Assembly (NCBI RefSeq): GCF_037997115.1
Contig: NZ_CP150484.1
Location: 3,078,167 to 3,142,166, forward strand
From: Amycolatopsis coloradensis
GTDB taxonomy: Bacteria; Actinomycetota; Actinomycetes; Mycobacteriales; Pseudonocardiaceae
Direction of reading: 5' to 3'
DNA: 64,000 bases
This document shows positions 20,404 to 29,591 of the stretch, piece by piece (positions within the stretch are counted from its first letter, which is position 1; each line of letters starts with the position of its first letter). Below the pieces are notes generated by a model. It searched no databases and was not told where the DNA came from. It saw nothing but the letters and a program-made list of their open reading frames with translations. The position numbers and the translations under genes are program-made.

Positions 20404-21009
20404 TCAGTCTCCTTCCCAGGGTTTGAGGCGGATCACGGACAGCTCACCGATCACCGCGAGCGGATCGACGTACTCCTCGCCCCGCCGCACGCCGAAATGC
20501 AGGCATGCCGGCTCCGGGCAGCCCGGGTGGCCCGCCGCGAGCGTTCCGAGCACCTGGCCGCGGTAGACCTGATCACCTGCGGTGACCGTCGGGGCGAGCG
20601 GTTGGTAGGTGGTGCGCAGGCCTCCGTCGTGATCGATCGACACCACTCCGCGGCCCGCCACCTGCCCGGCGAACATCACCACTCCCTCGGCGGCCGCGAG
20701 CACGTTCGCACCCGGTGGCGCGGCGAGGTCGACGCCCCGATGACCGGGGCCGTACGGCGTCGAGGGCGGCTCGAAGTACCTGGTGACGCTCGGTGCCGGC
20801 GAGAGCGGCCAGGAGAGGCGCCCCTGGGGGGAGGGCGTCCCTCTCGCCGTCCCGGGCATCGCCGCGGACGTGAGGATCGCGAGCACGGTCGCGAGGATCG
20901 CGAGGCGGGGAAGGCGCCGGGCGTGCCCTGGGCGGCGGTGCCTGCCGCCGGTGCGGTCGATCGCGAAGGAATGCCTGGTGACAGGGCGGGAAGAGGTCGT
21001 CGAGGTCAT
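20404..21009 (-). CDS. secreted M23-like (LytM) peptidase-fold protein
   Basis: Protein of 201 residues with a basic N-terminus, a hydrophobic segment (about 33-52) acting as signal peptide or anchor, and a C-terminal M23 domain. The zinc ligands His90 and Asp94 are in GPGHRGVDLAAPPG, and the final ligand His171 is in CLHFGVRRG. The first His of the usual H-x-H pair is Cys169 here, within CPEPAC, so hydrolase activity is doubtful. It may bind or regulate rather than cut peptidoglycan. The ATG at 21009 is chosen because it opens the signal sequence. It diverges from rpsB, as in many actinobacteria. Confidence 0.85.
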   Translation of the reverse strand: MTSTTSSRPVTRHSFAIDRTGGRHRRPGHARRLPRLAILATVLAILTSAAMPGTARGTPSPQGRLSWPLSPAPSVTRYFEPPSTPYGPGHRGVDLAAPPGANVLAAAEGVVMFAGQVAGRGVVSIDHDGGLRTTYQPLAPTVTAGDQVYRGQVLGTLAAGHPGCPEPACLHFGVRRGEEYVDPLAVIGELSVIRLKPWEGD

Positions 21010-21390
21010 GTGTTCAAGGTTGGGGGTACGGCGTGGCGTGCGGGGCGCGCCGGGGGAATCTGTGGATAACCGAGGCGGTTGTGGACAACCCCTCTCATCC
21101 GGGGCTGCCGGTGCGGTACCCGGTGGCGACAGGGAGTAGACTCTTTTGCGCGGTCCGCGGCAGCGGACTGACTTCGCGTGCACGTGCGCGCTCCCGATGG
21201 CCGATCTCCTCACGGAGGGTCAGGACAGCCGGGGGCACACGGCCCGGCGGTCCCTGGGGTACTTCGCTCCCGGGTCCGGGCCCGAGCATCGGCACCAGGG
21301 CGATCGGCCACCCGGCCGAGAGCGACGAACCGAGCAAGCGCGTTCCGGCGGAGCCGGGCGCGCACGACACAGAAGAGGTTGATTCCGGCA
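21010..21390. other. 381-bp divergent region upstream of rpsB
   Basis: Holds two DnaA boxes (21061-21088), a candidate -10 box TAGACT near 21133, and a GC-rich leader of about 250 nt before rpsB. The leader contains several possible stems, but none matches a known ribosomal-protein leader to my eye. No gene is evident. Confidence 0.4.
21061..21088 (-). promoter_or_regulatory. pair of perfect DnaA boxes
   Basis: Read on the minus strand, TTATCCACA (21061-21069) and TTGTCCACA (21080-21088) both match the DnaA consensus exactly. They have the same orientation and lie 19 bp apart, between the M23 gene and rpsB. Confidence 0.55.
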
Positions 21391-22263
21391 ATGGCCGTCG
21401 TCACCATGAAGCAGCTGCTCGACAGCGGCGTGCACTTCGGGCACCAGACCCGTCGGTGGAACCCGAAGATGAAGCGCTACATCTTCACCGAGCGCAACGG
21501 CATCTACATCATCGACCTGCAGCAGACGCTGACCTACATCGACCGTGCGTACGAGTTCATCAAGGAAACCGTCGCGCACGGCGGCACCATCATGTTCGTC
21601 GGCACGAAGAAGCAGGCTCAGGAAGCGATCGCCGCCGAGGCTTCGCGCGTGGGCATGCCCTACGTGAACCAGCGCTGGCTCGGTGGCATGCTGACCAACT
21701 TCCAGACGGTGCACAAGCGTCTCCTCCGCCTGAAGGAGCTCGAGTCGCAGGAGCAGACCGGTGGTTTCGCCGGCCTGACCAAGCGCGAAATCCTCACGCT
21801 CACCCGTGAGAAGGACAAGCTCGAGAAGACCCTCGGCGGTATCCGCGACATGGCCAAGGTGCCGAGCATCGTGTGGATCGTCGACACGAAGAAGGAGCAC
21901 ATCGCCGTCGGCGAGGCTCGCAAGCTGAACATCCCGGTCGTCGCGATCCTGGACACCAACTGCGACCCGGACGAGGTCGACTACCCGATTCCGGGTAACG
22001 ACGACGCCATCCGTTCGGCCGCGCTGCTGACCAAGGTCGTGGCCGAGGCCGCCGCCGCCGGTCTGATGGCCCGCTCCAGCCGCAACGGTTCCTCCGCCGA
22101 CGCCAAGCCCGAGGCGGGCGTCGCCACGGACGAGCCGCTGGCCGAGTGGGAGAAGGAGCTGCTCGCCGGCTCCGAGACCGCCGCCGCGGACGCCAAGGAA
22201 GCCGCCGCCGCGACCGAGGCCGCCACCGAGGCGCCGGCCGAGCAGGCCACCGCCTCCTCCTGA
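21391..22263 (+). CDS. rpsB: 30S ribosomal protein S2
   Basis: Small-subunit protein S2. The start [25 protein letters not shown] is highly conserved, as are [27 protein letters not shown] and [26 protein letters not shown] Glu/Ala-rich tail after about residue 235 is typical of actinobacteria. AGAAGAGG lies 12 nt upstream. Although the frame is open from 21178, the conserved start is the ATG at 21391 (290 residues). Confidence 0.97.
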   Translation: MAVVTMKQLLDSGVHFGHQTRRWNPKMKRYIFTERNGIYIIDLQQTLTYIDRAYEFIKETVAHGGTIMFVGTKKQAQEAIAAEASRVGMPYVNQRWLGGMLTNFQTVHKRLLRLKELESQEQTGGFAGLTKREILTLTREKDKLEKTLGGIRDMAKVPSIVWIVDTKKEHIAVGEARKLNIPVVAILDTNCDPDEVDYPIPGNDDAIRSAALLTKVVAEAAAAGLMARSSRNGSSADAKPEAGVATDEPLAEWEKELLAGSETAAADAKEAAAATEAATEAPAEQATASS

Positions 22264-22274
22264 TCCACCCCGCT

Positions 22275-22302
22275 CGTGGGGCCGCTTCCGGGCGGCCCCA
22301 CG
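22275..22302 (+). terminator. rpsB-tsf intergenic hairpin
   Basis: Perfect 11-bp stem (CGTGGGGCCGC and its complement) around a 6-nt loop, 12 nt after the rpsB stop. It may partly terminate transcription so that S2 is made in excess of EF-Ts. Confidence 0.7.
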
Positions 22303-22356
22303 GGTGACTTCCCCAAAAGACTTTCTCGTACCTGAAAAAGGACGGACACACCCACG

Positions 22357-23181
22357 ATGGCGAACTACACCGCCGCAGACGTGAAGCGTCTCCGGGAGCT
22401 GACCGGCTCCGGAATGATGAACTGCAAGAAAGCGCTGGAGGAGAACGACGGCGACTTCGACAAGGCCGTCGAGTTCCTGCGCATCAAGGGCGCCAAGGAC
22501 GTTGGCAAGCGCGCCGAGCGCGCCACCGCCGAGGGCCTCGTCGCCGGTGACGGCGGCGTGCTGATCGAGCTCGACTCCGAGACCGACTTCGTCGCGAAGA
22601 ACGAGGACTTCCAGGCCCTCGCCGCGAAGATCGTCGAGGTCGCGAAGGCCGAGAAGACCAGCGACGTCGAGAAGCTGAAGGCCGCCTCGCTCGACGGCAA
22701 GACCGTCGAGGAGCAGGTCCAGGAGCTCGCCGCCCGCATCGGTGAGAAGCTCGAGCTGCGCCGTGTCGCCGCTTACGAGGGCACCACCACCACGTACCTG
22801 CACCGTCGCGGTGCGGACCTTCCGCCCGCCGTCGGCGTGCTCATCGAGTACACCGGTGAGGGCGAGGCCGCCGCGGAGGCCGCCCGTGGCGCCGCCATGC
22901 AGGTCGCCGCGCTCAAGGCCAAGTACCTCACCCGCGAAGAGGTCCCGGCCGAGATCGTCGAGAACGAGCGTCGCGTCGCCGAGGCCACCGCCCGCGAAGA
23001 GGGCAAGCCGGAGCAGGCCATGCCCAAGATCATCGAGGGCAAGGTCAACGCGTACTACAAGGACAACGTCCTGCTCGAGCAGCCGTCGGTCAAGGACAAC
23101 AAGAAGACCGTCAAGGCCCTGCTCGACGAGGCCGGCGTGTCCGTGAGCCGGTTCGCCCGGTTCGAGGTCGGCCAGGCCTGA
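22357..23181 (+). CDS. tsf: translation elongation factor Ts
   Basis: Guanine nucleotide exchange factor for EF-Tu. The N-terminal UBA-like part ([26 protein letters not shown]) and the core motif [15 protein letters not shown] are present, and the C-terminal dimer region ends in [12 protein letters not shown]. At 274 residues it has normal length. A site AAAAAGGACGG precedes the ATG. Confidence 0.97.
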   Translation: MANYTAADVKRLRELTGSGMMNCKKALEENDGDFDKAVEFLRIKGAKDVGKRAERATAEGLVAGDGGVLIELDSETDFVAKNEDFQALAAKIVEVAKAEKTSDVEKLKAASLDGKTVEEQVQELAARIGEKLELRRVAAYEGTTTTYLHRRGADLPPAVGVLIEYTGEGEAAAEAARGAAMQVAALKAKYLTREEVPAEIVENERRVAEATAREEGKPEQAMPKIIEGKVNAYYKDNVLLEQPSVKDNKKTVKALLDEAGVSVSRFARFEVGQA

Positions 23182-23207
23182 TCCAGGCGCGGAACACAAG
23201 AATCCCC

Positions 23208-23246
23208 ACTGTGCCCCGTCTCCGTCCATCGGGGACGGGGCACAGT
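23208..23246 (+). terminator. tsf-pyrH intergenic hairpin
   Basis: Arms of 17 bp (beginning ACTGTGCCCCGTC) pair with one mismatch around a 5-nt loop. Placed 27 nt after tsf and 28 nt before pyrH, it is a strong terminator-like structure. Confidence 0.7.
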
Positions 23247-23273
23247 CGGGTTCAGAGCACTAGGGAGGGCGAC

Positions 23274-24017
23274 ATGGGTGTCCGGGTCGAAGGCGGATAC
23301 CGGCGGGTGCTGCTGAAGCTGGGCGGCGAGATGTTCGGCGGCGGTTCCATCGGGGTTGATCCGGATGTGGTGCACTCGGTCGCTCAGCAGATCGCCGACG
23401 TCGCGCGGACGGGCGTGCAGATCGCCGTCGTGATCGGCGGTGGCAACTACTTCCGCGGCGCGGAACTGTCGCAGCGCGGCATGGACCGCGACCGCGCGGA
23501 CTACATGGCGATGCTCGGCACCGTCATGAACTGCCTGGCGTTGCAGGACTTCCTGGAGAAGGAGGGCCTGCCGACCCGCGTGCAGACCGCCATCACCATG
23601 GGGCAGGTCGCCGAGCCGTACATCCCGCGCCGCGCCGAGCGTCACCTGGAGAAGGGTCGCGTCGTCATCTTCGGCGCCGGGGTCGGCATGCCGTACTTCT
23701 CGACCGACACCGCCGCCGCGCAGCGCGCGCTCGAACTCGGTTGCGAGGCCGTCTTGATGGCGAAGGCCGTCGACGGCGTCTACACCGCGGACCCGAAGAG
23801 CGACCCGACCGCCGAGATGTTCCACGAGATCAGCCACCGCGAGGTGCTGGAACGGGATCTCAAGGTCGCCGACGCCACCGCGTTCAGCCTGTGCATGGAC
23901 AACAACATGCCGATCATCGTGTTCAATCTGCTCACCGAGGGGAACATCGCCCGCGCGGTCAGTGGTGAGAGGATCGGCACCCTGGTCGACACCCCCGCCG
24001 ACGGGGTGCCCGCGTAG
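23274..24017 (+). CDS. pyrH: UMP kinase
   Basis: Hexameric UMP kinase of the amino-acid-kinase fold that makes UDP from UMP. Conserved parts are [68 protein letters not shown] and [12 protein letters not shown]. The ATG at 23274 follows GGAGGGCGAC. It is 247 residues long. Upstream in-frame residues fall in the terminator and are not coding. Confidence 0.97.
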   Translation: MGVRVEGGYRRVLLKLGGEMFGGGSIGVDPDVVHSVAQQIADVARTGVQIAVVIGGGNYFRGAELSQRGMDRDRADYMAMLGTVMNCLALQDFLEKEGLPTRVQTAITMGQVAEPYIPRRAERHLEKGRVVIFGAGVGMPYFSTDTAAAQRALELGCEAVLMAKAVDGVYTADPKSDPTAEMFHEISHREVLERDLKVADATAFSLCMDNNMPIIVFNLLTEGNIARAVSGERIGTLVDTPADGVPA

Positions 24018-24068
24018 GCCTGCTCTGATCTTCGCAATCGGTACGCATACACAACTACGGGAGTTGCC

Positions 24069-24626
24069 GTGATCGACGAGACCCTCCTCGACGCCGAGGA
24101 GAAGATGGAAAAAGCGGTGTCCGTCGCCAAGGAGGACCTGTCGTCGGTACGCACCGGCCGGGCCCACCCCGGGATGTTCTCGCGCATTGTCGTCGAGTAC
24201 TACGGCGCGCCGACCCCGCTGAACCAGATGGCGAGCGTCAACATCCCCGAAGCCCGGATGGCGTTGATCAAGCCTTACGACCAGACCTCGCTCAACGCCA
24301 TCGAGAAGGCGATCCGCGAGTCGGACCTCGGTGTGAACCCGAGCAACGACGGCAACGTGATCCGCATCGTCATTCCGCAGCTCACCGAAGAGCGCCGCAA
24401 GGAGATGGTCAAGGTCGCCAAGGCCAAGGGCGAGGACGCCCGCGTTTCGATCCGCAGCGTCCGCCGCAAGGCCAAGGAAGAGCTCGACCGGATCAAGAAG
24501 GACGGCGAGGCGGGCGAGGACGAGGTCGTCCACGCCGAGAAGGAACTCCAGAACCTCACCGACACCTACAGTCACAAGGTCGACGAGCTGGTGAAACACA
24601 AGGAAGCCGAGCTACTCGAGGTCTGA
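24069..24626 (+). CDS. frr: ribosome recycling factor
   Basis: Splits post-termination ribosomes together with EF-G. RRF marks are present: [68 protein letters not shown] and [10 protein letters not shown]. It is 185 residues long, with a GTG start. It ends by one base inside cdsA, so the two are coupled. Confidence 0.97.
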   Translation: MIDETLLDAEEKMEKAVSVAKEDLSSVRTGRAHPGMFSRIVVEYYGAPTPLNQMASVNIPEARMALIKPYDQTSLNAIEKAIRESDLGVNPSNDGNVIRIVIPQLTEERRKEMVKVAKAKGEDARVSIRSVRRKAKEELDRIKKDGEAGEDEVVHAEKELQNLTDTYSHKVDELVKHKEAELLEV

Positions 24627-25522
24627 TGAGCCAGGTGAGCGAGGAACGCGAGGACCGGGTGGAGAACCCGGAACCGGTTCCGGCCAAGAAGCCGGAACCG
24701 GCGAAGAAGGTTTCCCGCGCCGGCCGCAACCTGCCCGCCGCGATCGGGGTCGGGCTGCTGCTGGGGGCGGCGATCGTCACGTCCCTGCTCACCGTCCGCT
24801 TTCTGTTCATCGGCATCATCGCGATCGCCATCGCGGTCGGCACGATCGAGCTGGCTGGGGCACTGAAGCGCGCGGCGGGCATCCGGGTCGCGCTGGTCCC
24901 GGTGCTCGTCGGCGGTCAGGCGATGATCTGGCTGGCGTGGCCGTACGGCCGTGAAGGCGCGCTGACGGCGTTCGTGCTGACGGTGCTCGTCTGCCTGCTG
25001 TGGCGGTTGCCCGGCGGCGCGGACGGTTACCTGCGCGACATCAGCGCGTCGGTCTTCGCCGCCGCGTACATCCCGCTTTTCGGCGCCTTCGCCGCCATGC
25101 TTGTCCCGCCGGAGGACGGCGTCGGCCGGGTGCTGGCGTTCATGATCGGCGTCGTCGCTTCGGACACGGGCGGCTACATCGCCGGTGTCCTGGGCGGCAA
25201 ACACCCGATGGCGCCCAGTATCAGCCCGAAGAAGACCTGGGAAGGGTTCGCCGGTTCGCTCGTGGCCGGTGTGGTCGCCGGCGCGCTGACCCTGAGCCTT
25301 CTCCTCGACGGCCACGCCTGGCAGGGCGTGCTGTTCGGCGCGGCGATCGTCTGCACGGCGACACTGGGCGATCTCGTCGAGTCGCTGATCAAGCGCGACC
25401 TCGGCGTCAAGGACATGGGGAACATGCTGCCGGGCCACGGCGGGCTGATGGACCGGCTCGACTCGTTGCTCCCTTCGGCCGTCGTCTCCTGGCTGCTGCT
25501 CTCCGCATTCGTCCCCGTTTAA
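24626..25522 (+). CDS. cdsA: phosphatidate cytidylyltransferase
   Basis: Membrane enzyme that makes CDP-diacylglycerol from CTP and phosphatidate. A charged N-terminus of about 35 residues is followed by about eight hydrophobic helices. The CDP-transferase signature is at the end: SPKKTWEGFAGSL, then DLVESLIKRDLGVKDMGNMLPGHGGLMDRLDSLL with the key Lys, Asp and Arg residues. The ATG overlaps the frr stop (TGATG). In actinobacteria rlmN often follows; here rlmN is about 7 kb away. Confidence 0.95.
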   Translation: MSQVSEEREDRVENPEPVPAKKPEPAKKVSRAGRNLPAAIGVGLLLGAAIVTSLLTVRFLFIGIIAIAIAVGTIELAGALKRAAGIRVALVPVLVGGQAMIWLAWPYGREGALTAFVLTVLVCLLWRLPGGADGYLRDISASVFAAAYIPLFGAFAAMLVPPEDGVGRVLAFMIGVVASDTGGYIAGVLGGKHPMAPSISPKKTWEGFAGSLVAGVVAGALTLSLLLDGHAWQGVLFGAAIVCTATLGDLVESLIKRDLGVKDMGNMLPGHGGLMDRLDSLLPSAVVSWLLLSAFVPV

Positions 25523-25568
25523 CCCGAACCCAGGTGACAAGTCCGGGGCGCCGGGCCAAGGTCGGGGT

Positions 25569-27116
25569 ATGCGAACTCGACGGATGAGTAAGCGATTTCT
25601 GGCCATGGCACTGGGCGTGGTGACGCTCGGCGCCCTGACGACGACCGTGGCGGAGGCGGGCGGAAGCCCCGTAGTCCGCACGGATTCCGGCCCCGTTCGC
25701 GGGGTGAGTACTGCCGAATACCGGAGTTTCCAAGGCATTCCGTTCGCCGCGCCACCGGTCGGCGACCTGCGCTGGGCCCCGCCGCGGAGACCCGAGCCGT
25801 GGACCGCGGTGCGGGACGCGAGCAAACCGGGACCTCGATGCGCGCAAAGAGCCGGCCTCGGTTCGGCAGCGAGCGAGGCCGAGGATTGCCTGTACCTCAA
25901 CGTGATCAGCCCGGCCAAGCCCGCGCGTAAGCCGCGTCCGGTGATGGTCTGGGTGCACGGTGGCGGCTTCACCTCCGGCGCGGGCAGCGACTACGACTTC
26001 GAGCGCATGGCCCTCGGCGGGGACGTCGTCGTGGTGACCGTGAACTACCGGCTGGGTGTGTTCGGCTTCTTCGGGCATCCGGAACTCGGCCGCGACTCCG
26101 GTTCTTTCGGCTTCCAGGACCAGCAGGCCGCCCTGCGCTGGGTGCAGCGCAACGCGCATGCCTTCGGCGGGGATCCCCGGAACGTCACGTTGTTCGGCGA
26201 ATCCGCCGGAGCGATGAGCACTTGTGTCCAGTTGGTCTCCCCTTCGGCCGCAAAGCTGTTCCACCGCGCGATCCTCCAGAGCGGGCCTTGCACGCTGACC
26301 TGGCCCGACGGCGGGTTCTTCCCCGGCGTCCCCGCGGGTTCGCCGTATCTGCCCCGCGCCGACGTCGAAGCGATGGGTGCCGCAGGGGCCGAGAAACTCG
26401 GCTGCGCCGACATCGCCTGCATGCGGCGGCTTCCGGCCAAGGATTTGGTGAACCAGCCGCTCGGGACGCCCGCGTTCGGCACCGGCCTGCTGCCCGAGCA
26501 TCCGGCAGACGCGCTGAAAGCGGGGCGCTTCGCCCGCGTCCCGGTGCTGACGGGGGTCACCAGGGACGAGGCGAGGCTGTTCGTGGCCCTGTTCCCCGGG
26601 CATCCGTTCACCGAGGAGCACTACCAGGGACTGTTGCGGACCGCGTTCGGGGAGAAGGCTCCGCTCGTCGCCGCCCGATACCCGTCGGCGAAGCACGGCG
26701 GCCCGGCGATGGCGTTCGCGGACGCGATGACCGACCGGATCTGGGGCTGCCCGCAGGTGGGGACCGAGCGATTGCTGCGTGAGCGCACGCGGACCTTCGG
26801 TTACGAGTTCGCCGATCGGGCGGCTCCGCCGCTTGTTCCCGCGCCACCAGGCATGAATCTCGGCGCCGCCCATGGAACCGAATTGGCTTATTTGTCTGAT
26901 TTAACCGGGTTCCCGGCGAAATTGACGCCCGCTCAGCAGGAACTGGCGGGGCAAATGATTCGGTACTGGACCGCGTTCGCGCGCACCGGCGATCCCAATG
27001 GCGGCGAACTGCCGAAATGGCGTCCTTCGCCGCGGACGCAATCGCTGGCGCCGGGCGTGATCGGCCCGGTCGACCTCGCGGCAGTGCACGACTGCCGGTT
27101 CTGGGCGGGTATCTGA
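25569..27116 (+). CDS. secreted type-B carboxylesterase
   Basis: Alpha/beta hydrolase of the carboxylesterase/cholinesterase family, 515 residues. A signal peptide (about residues 1-30, ending AEA) directs export. The nucleophile Ser212 sits in FGESAGA, the acid is probably Glu334 in RDEARLF, and the His is His435 in GAAHGTEL. The oxyanion motif HGGGF is at 130-134. The family signature EDCLYLNV is at 105-112. The natural ester substrate is unknown. It is read away from cdsA and ends against the next gene. Confidence 0.92.
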   Translation: MRTRRMSKRFLAMALGVVTLGALTTTVAEAGGSPVVRTDSGPVRGVSTAEYRSFQGIPFAAPPVGDLRWAPPRRPEPWTAVRDASKPGPRCAQRAGLGSAASEAEDCLYLNVISPAKPARKPRPVMVWVHGGGFTSGAGSDYDFERMALGGDVVVVTVNYRLGVFGFFGHPELGRDSGSFGFQDQQAALRWVQRNAHAFGGDPRNVTLFGESAGAMSTCVQLVSPSAAKLFHRAILQSGPCTLTWPDGGFFPGVPAGSPYLPRADVEAMGAAGAEKLGCADIACMRRLPAKDLVNQPLGTPAFGTGLLPEHPADALKAGRFARVPVLTGVTRDEARLFVALFPGHPFTEEHYQGLLRTAFGEKAPLVAARYPSAKHGGPAMAFADAMTDRIWGCPQVGTERLLRERTRTFGYEFADRAAPPLVPAPPGMNLGAAHGTELAYLSDLTGFPAKLTPAQQELAGQMIRYWTAFARTGDPNGGELPKWRPSPRTQSLAPGVIGPVDLAAVHDCRFWAGI

Positions 27117-27125
27117 CCGAAGAGC

Positions 27126-27146
27126 CGGGGCGGCCTCGTCGCCCCG
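27126..27146. terminator. hairpin between convergent genes
   Basis: CGGGGCG and CGCCCCG pair around a 7-nt loop between the ends of the esterase and the VOC protein genes. It can serve both strands. Confidence 0.5.
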
Positions 27147-27148
27147 AC

Positions 27149-27994
27149 TCAGTCGTCGTAGGGGTCGTCGACTTCGGCGGTGCCCCAGCCCTCGACGGCC
27201 CGCGAGTGGTCGATCACGGCGAACACCGAACCGTCCGGGTCGGCGAGGATCGCCATCCGGCCGTACGGGGTGTCGTAGGGCTGGACCACGACGGTGCCGC
27301 CGAGCATCAGGGCCTGTCCCGCCGCGGCATCGGCGCCGCGGGCAGGGTCGAGTTCGAAGTAGACCATCCAGTGCGGGGGAGTGTCCGGCCGGTACTCCGA
27401 ACCCATCACGTACCGGTACAGCACGGGTTCGTGCTCGATGAGCCATTCGGCGTAGTCGAGCGAGGCGCCGTCGCCGATCTGGTGGCTGGTGTAGTTGAAG
27501 AGGCGGCAGTAGAAGTGATCCGCCGCCGCGCCGTCGTGGGTGTTGAGATCCGCGCCGCTGAAGGTGTTCGGCACCCCTGTCGCGAACTCCCAGGTGGCGG
27601 GCGGCTCCCAGAAGACGACGTGCGCGCCGCACGCGTCGACGGCGTGGATGATGGTGCCGCGATGGGGGATCGCCACCGGCCCGAGCGTGACCTGGCCACC
27701 GAGACTGTCCACCCACTCGGCGGCCGCTGCCGCCTGGGGCACCGAGATGTGGACGCTCCAGCCGGACGGCCCGCCCGAACCCGCGCGGTACAGACCACCG
27801 GCCGGGACGCCGTTCAGCGTCGCTATCGAGTAGCGGCCGGTCGGCGTCGCCGGGTCACGCTGGACGACGTACTCCCAGTCGAAAAGCCCGCTGTAGAAGG
27901 TTTGCGTGGCCGTTTCGTCTCTGCACGCGAGCTCGATCCAGCACGGGATTCCCGAAGGTATGACGGAAGTGTGGGCGGCCGAGCCGAGCGACAT
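27149..27994 (-). CDS. VOC family protein with two glyoxalase-like domains
   Basis: Protein of 281 residues formed from two vicinal-oxygen-chelate domains in tandem. The first starts around IPCWIELACRDETATQTFYSGLFDWEY. The second starts around LNTHDGAAADHFYCRLFNYTS. Each has the beta-alpha-beta-beta-beta pattern and a late DPDG or DACG turn. Such proteins include hydroxylase-, glyoxalase- and antibiotic-binding types. The substrate is unknown, and the metal-site residues cannot be assigned with confidence. Confidence 0.85.
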   Translation of the reverse strand: MSLGSAAHTSVIPSGIPCWIELACRDETATQTFYSGLFDWEYVVQRDPATPTGRYSIATLNGVPAGGLYRAGSGGPSGWSVHISVPQAAAAAEWVDSLGGQVTLGPVAIPHRGTIIHAVDACGAHVVFWEPPATWEFATGVPNTFSGADLNTHDGAAADHFYCRLFNYTSHQIGDGASLDYAEWLIEHEPVLYRYVMGSEYRPDTPPHWMVYFELDPARGADAAAGQALMLGGTVVVQPYDTPYGRMAILADPDGSVFAVIDHSRAVEGWGTAEVDDPYDD

Positions 27995-28109
27995 GCGGTT
28001 CTCCCTTACCGGTGGGAGTAAAGTCTAGTCGCTGACCGCATTGTTTCCGTCAAAGATTTCGACCGGATGACCCCGGAACCCGGCCCGGTGTCCCTTCGTT
28101 GGAGCTTCC

Positions 28110-28949
28110 GTGCGCTGGTTTCCCCGAGCCCTCGCCTCCTTCCGCCGCGGCGGTGAGGAGGTGCTGCCGAGCCCGAACATCTGGTACTACCAAAAGGCCT
28201 ACGAGGTCGAGAACCGCGCGCAGGACGTCGACGACGAGATCTGGCGCGCGCTCGCCGGGTATCGCGATTGGTCCGGTGCGGACGTGCTCGACATCGGCTG
28301 CGGTGACGGTTTCCATCTGCCGCGGTTCGCCGAGACGGCGCGGTCGGTGGTCGGGATCGAACCCCATGAGCCGCTCGTCCGCGACGCGCGGAAACGGGTG
28401 GGGCGGCTGGAGAACGTCGAGGTGCGGCAAGGGCGTGCGCAGCGGCTTCCCTTACCGGACGCGGCTTTCGACGTCGTCCACGCGCGCACCGCGTACTTCT
28501 TCGGCCCCGGTTGTGAACCCGGCCTTCGCGAAGCGGAGCGGGTGCTGCGTCCGGGTGGGCTGATGATGATCGTGGATCTCGATGTGGCGAGTGAGCCCTA
28601 CGGACGATGGATGCGGCTGGATCTTCCGCACTACGATCCGCCCGGGGTGGAGAAGTTCTTCGCCCGTCAGGGATTCGGCTGCCGCAAGGTGATGACGCGG
28701 TGGCTGTTCGAGGACGCCGCCGCGATGGAAGCCGTGCTGAAGATCGAGTTCAGCGCTCCGGTCGCGGCGAAGGCGATCGCGGAGGTCCGGCGCCTGAACG
28801 AGGTTTCGTCAGGCTCCGGGGAGAAACGGATGACGCTGCCGGTGGGCTATCGCGTGCATACGCGCGTCAAGCCCACCGGCCTCGTCGTGCCAGGTCACTC
28901 CGTGTCCTCGTCCGGAGTCGAGTCCTCGGCCTCACCGAGGATGCCGTAG
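28110..28949 (+). CDS. class I SAM-dependent methyltransferase
   Basis: Protein of 279 residues with the SAM-binding motif VLDIGCGDG (59-67), post-motif acid in VVGIEPHEP and the later motifs FDVVHARTAYF and LRPGGLMMIVDLD. It resembles UbiE/Methyltransf_11 enzymes. The target is unknown. The GTG start follows TTGGAGC. Its last 55 bases overlap the convergent padR-like gene on the other strand. Confidence 0.87.
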   Translation: MRWFPRALASFRRGGEEVLPSPNIWYYQKAYEVENRAQDVDDEIWRALAGYRDWSGADVLDIGCGDGFHLPRFAETARSVVGIEPHEPLVRDARKRVGRLENVEVRQGRAQRLPLPDAAFDVVHARTAYFFGPGCEPGLREAERVLRPGGLMMIVDLDVASEPYGRWMRLDLPHYDPPGVEKFFARQGFGCRKVMTRWLFEDAAAMEAVLKIEFSAPVAAKAIAEVRRLNEVSSGSGEKRMTLPVGYRVHTRVKPTGLVVPGHSVSSSGVESSASPRMP

Positions 28950-29503
28950 ATCGTCCGGCGTGCCTCGTTGAGCACGTCGACGGTGCGGGCCTGCTGGCTT
29001 TCGGTGCCGGCGTGCATCACCTGCGCGACCGCGGCGGCCAGGGTCGCGCCCGCTTTGCGCAGGTTGACCTCGACCGGGTCGACGTCGTGGGCGATCTGCT
29101 CCCACGGCGGGACGGCGTCCTGCTGCTCGGCCGCGGCGCGGCCGGATTCGGTGAGTTCGAACAGCTTCTTGCCGTTCTCGTCCTTGCTGATCACCAGGCC
29201 TTCGTCGGCCAGCAACTGCAAGGTCGGGTAGACCGAGCCGGGGCTCGGCTTCCAGAAGCCGCCGCTGCGCTCGCCGATCTCCCGGATGATCTCGTAGCCG
29301 TGCCTCGGCTGCTCGGAAAGCAGCGCCAGGATCGCGGCGCGGACGTCACCGCGTTTGCCGCGCCGCCCGGGGCCACCGCGGCGGCCGTGCCGGTGCCGAT
29401 GGCCCGGTCCGCCCGGACCCGGCGGGAAATCGCCGAAGCCGCCGCGGGCCCAAGGGCCGAAGGCCGGTCGGCCGTGTTCTGGAGGGAAGGGTCGTCGTCG
29501 CAT
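28895..29503 (-). CDS. PadR family transcriptional regulator
   Basis: Winged-helix regulator of 202 residues. A Gly/Pro/His-rich N-terminus (about 1-48, including GHRHRHGRRGG) precedes the PadR domain with ILALLSEQPRHGYEIIREI and SPGSVYPTLQLLADEGLV. The C-terminal helices probably form the dimer. The ATG at 29503 is chosen for its site GAGAGGA. Longer in-frame starts exist to 29626. A palindrome typical of PadR targets lies 34 bp upstream, so autoregulation is likely. The His-rich tail might bind a metal. Confidence 0.87.
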   Translation of the reverse strand: MRRRPFPPEHGRPAFGPWARGGFGDFPPGPGGPGHRHRHGRRGGPGRRGKRGDVRAAILALLSEQPRHGYEIIREIGERSGGFWKPSPGSVYPTLQLLADEGLVISKDENGKKLFELTESGRAAAEQQDAVPPWEQIAHDVDPVEVNLRKAGATLAAAVAQVMHAGTESQQARTVDVLNEARRTIYGILGEAEDSTPDEDTE

Positions 29504-29536
29504 GATGTGAATCCTCTCTACGTACTGTCCCGACAT

Positions 29537-29556
29537 GTTCACGATATATCGGAAAC
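29537..29556. promoter_or_regulatory. candidate PadR operator
   Basis: GTT-nn-CGATATATCG-nn-AAC, a 20-bp dyad with a perfect 10-bp core, upstream of the padR-like gene. CGATATATCG cores are typical of PadR sites in actinobacteria. GTAC and ACAGT/ACTGT elements flank it. Confidence 0.55.
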
Positions 29557-29591
29557 AGTCGTACGACAACCCGTCTTCGGTGATCTGGGTC

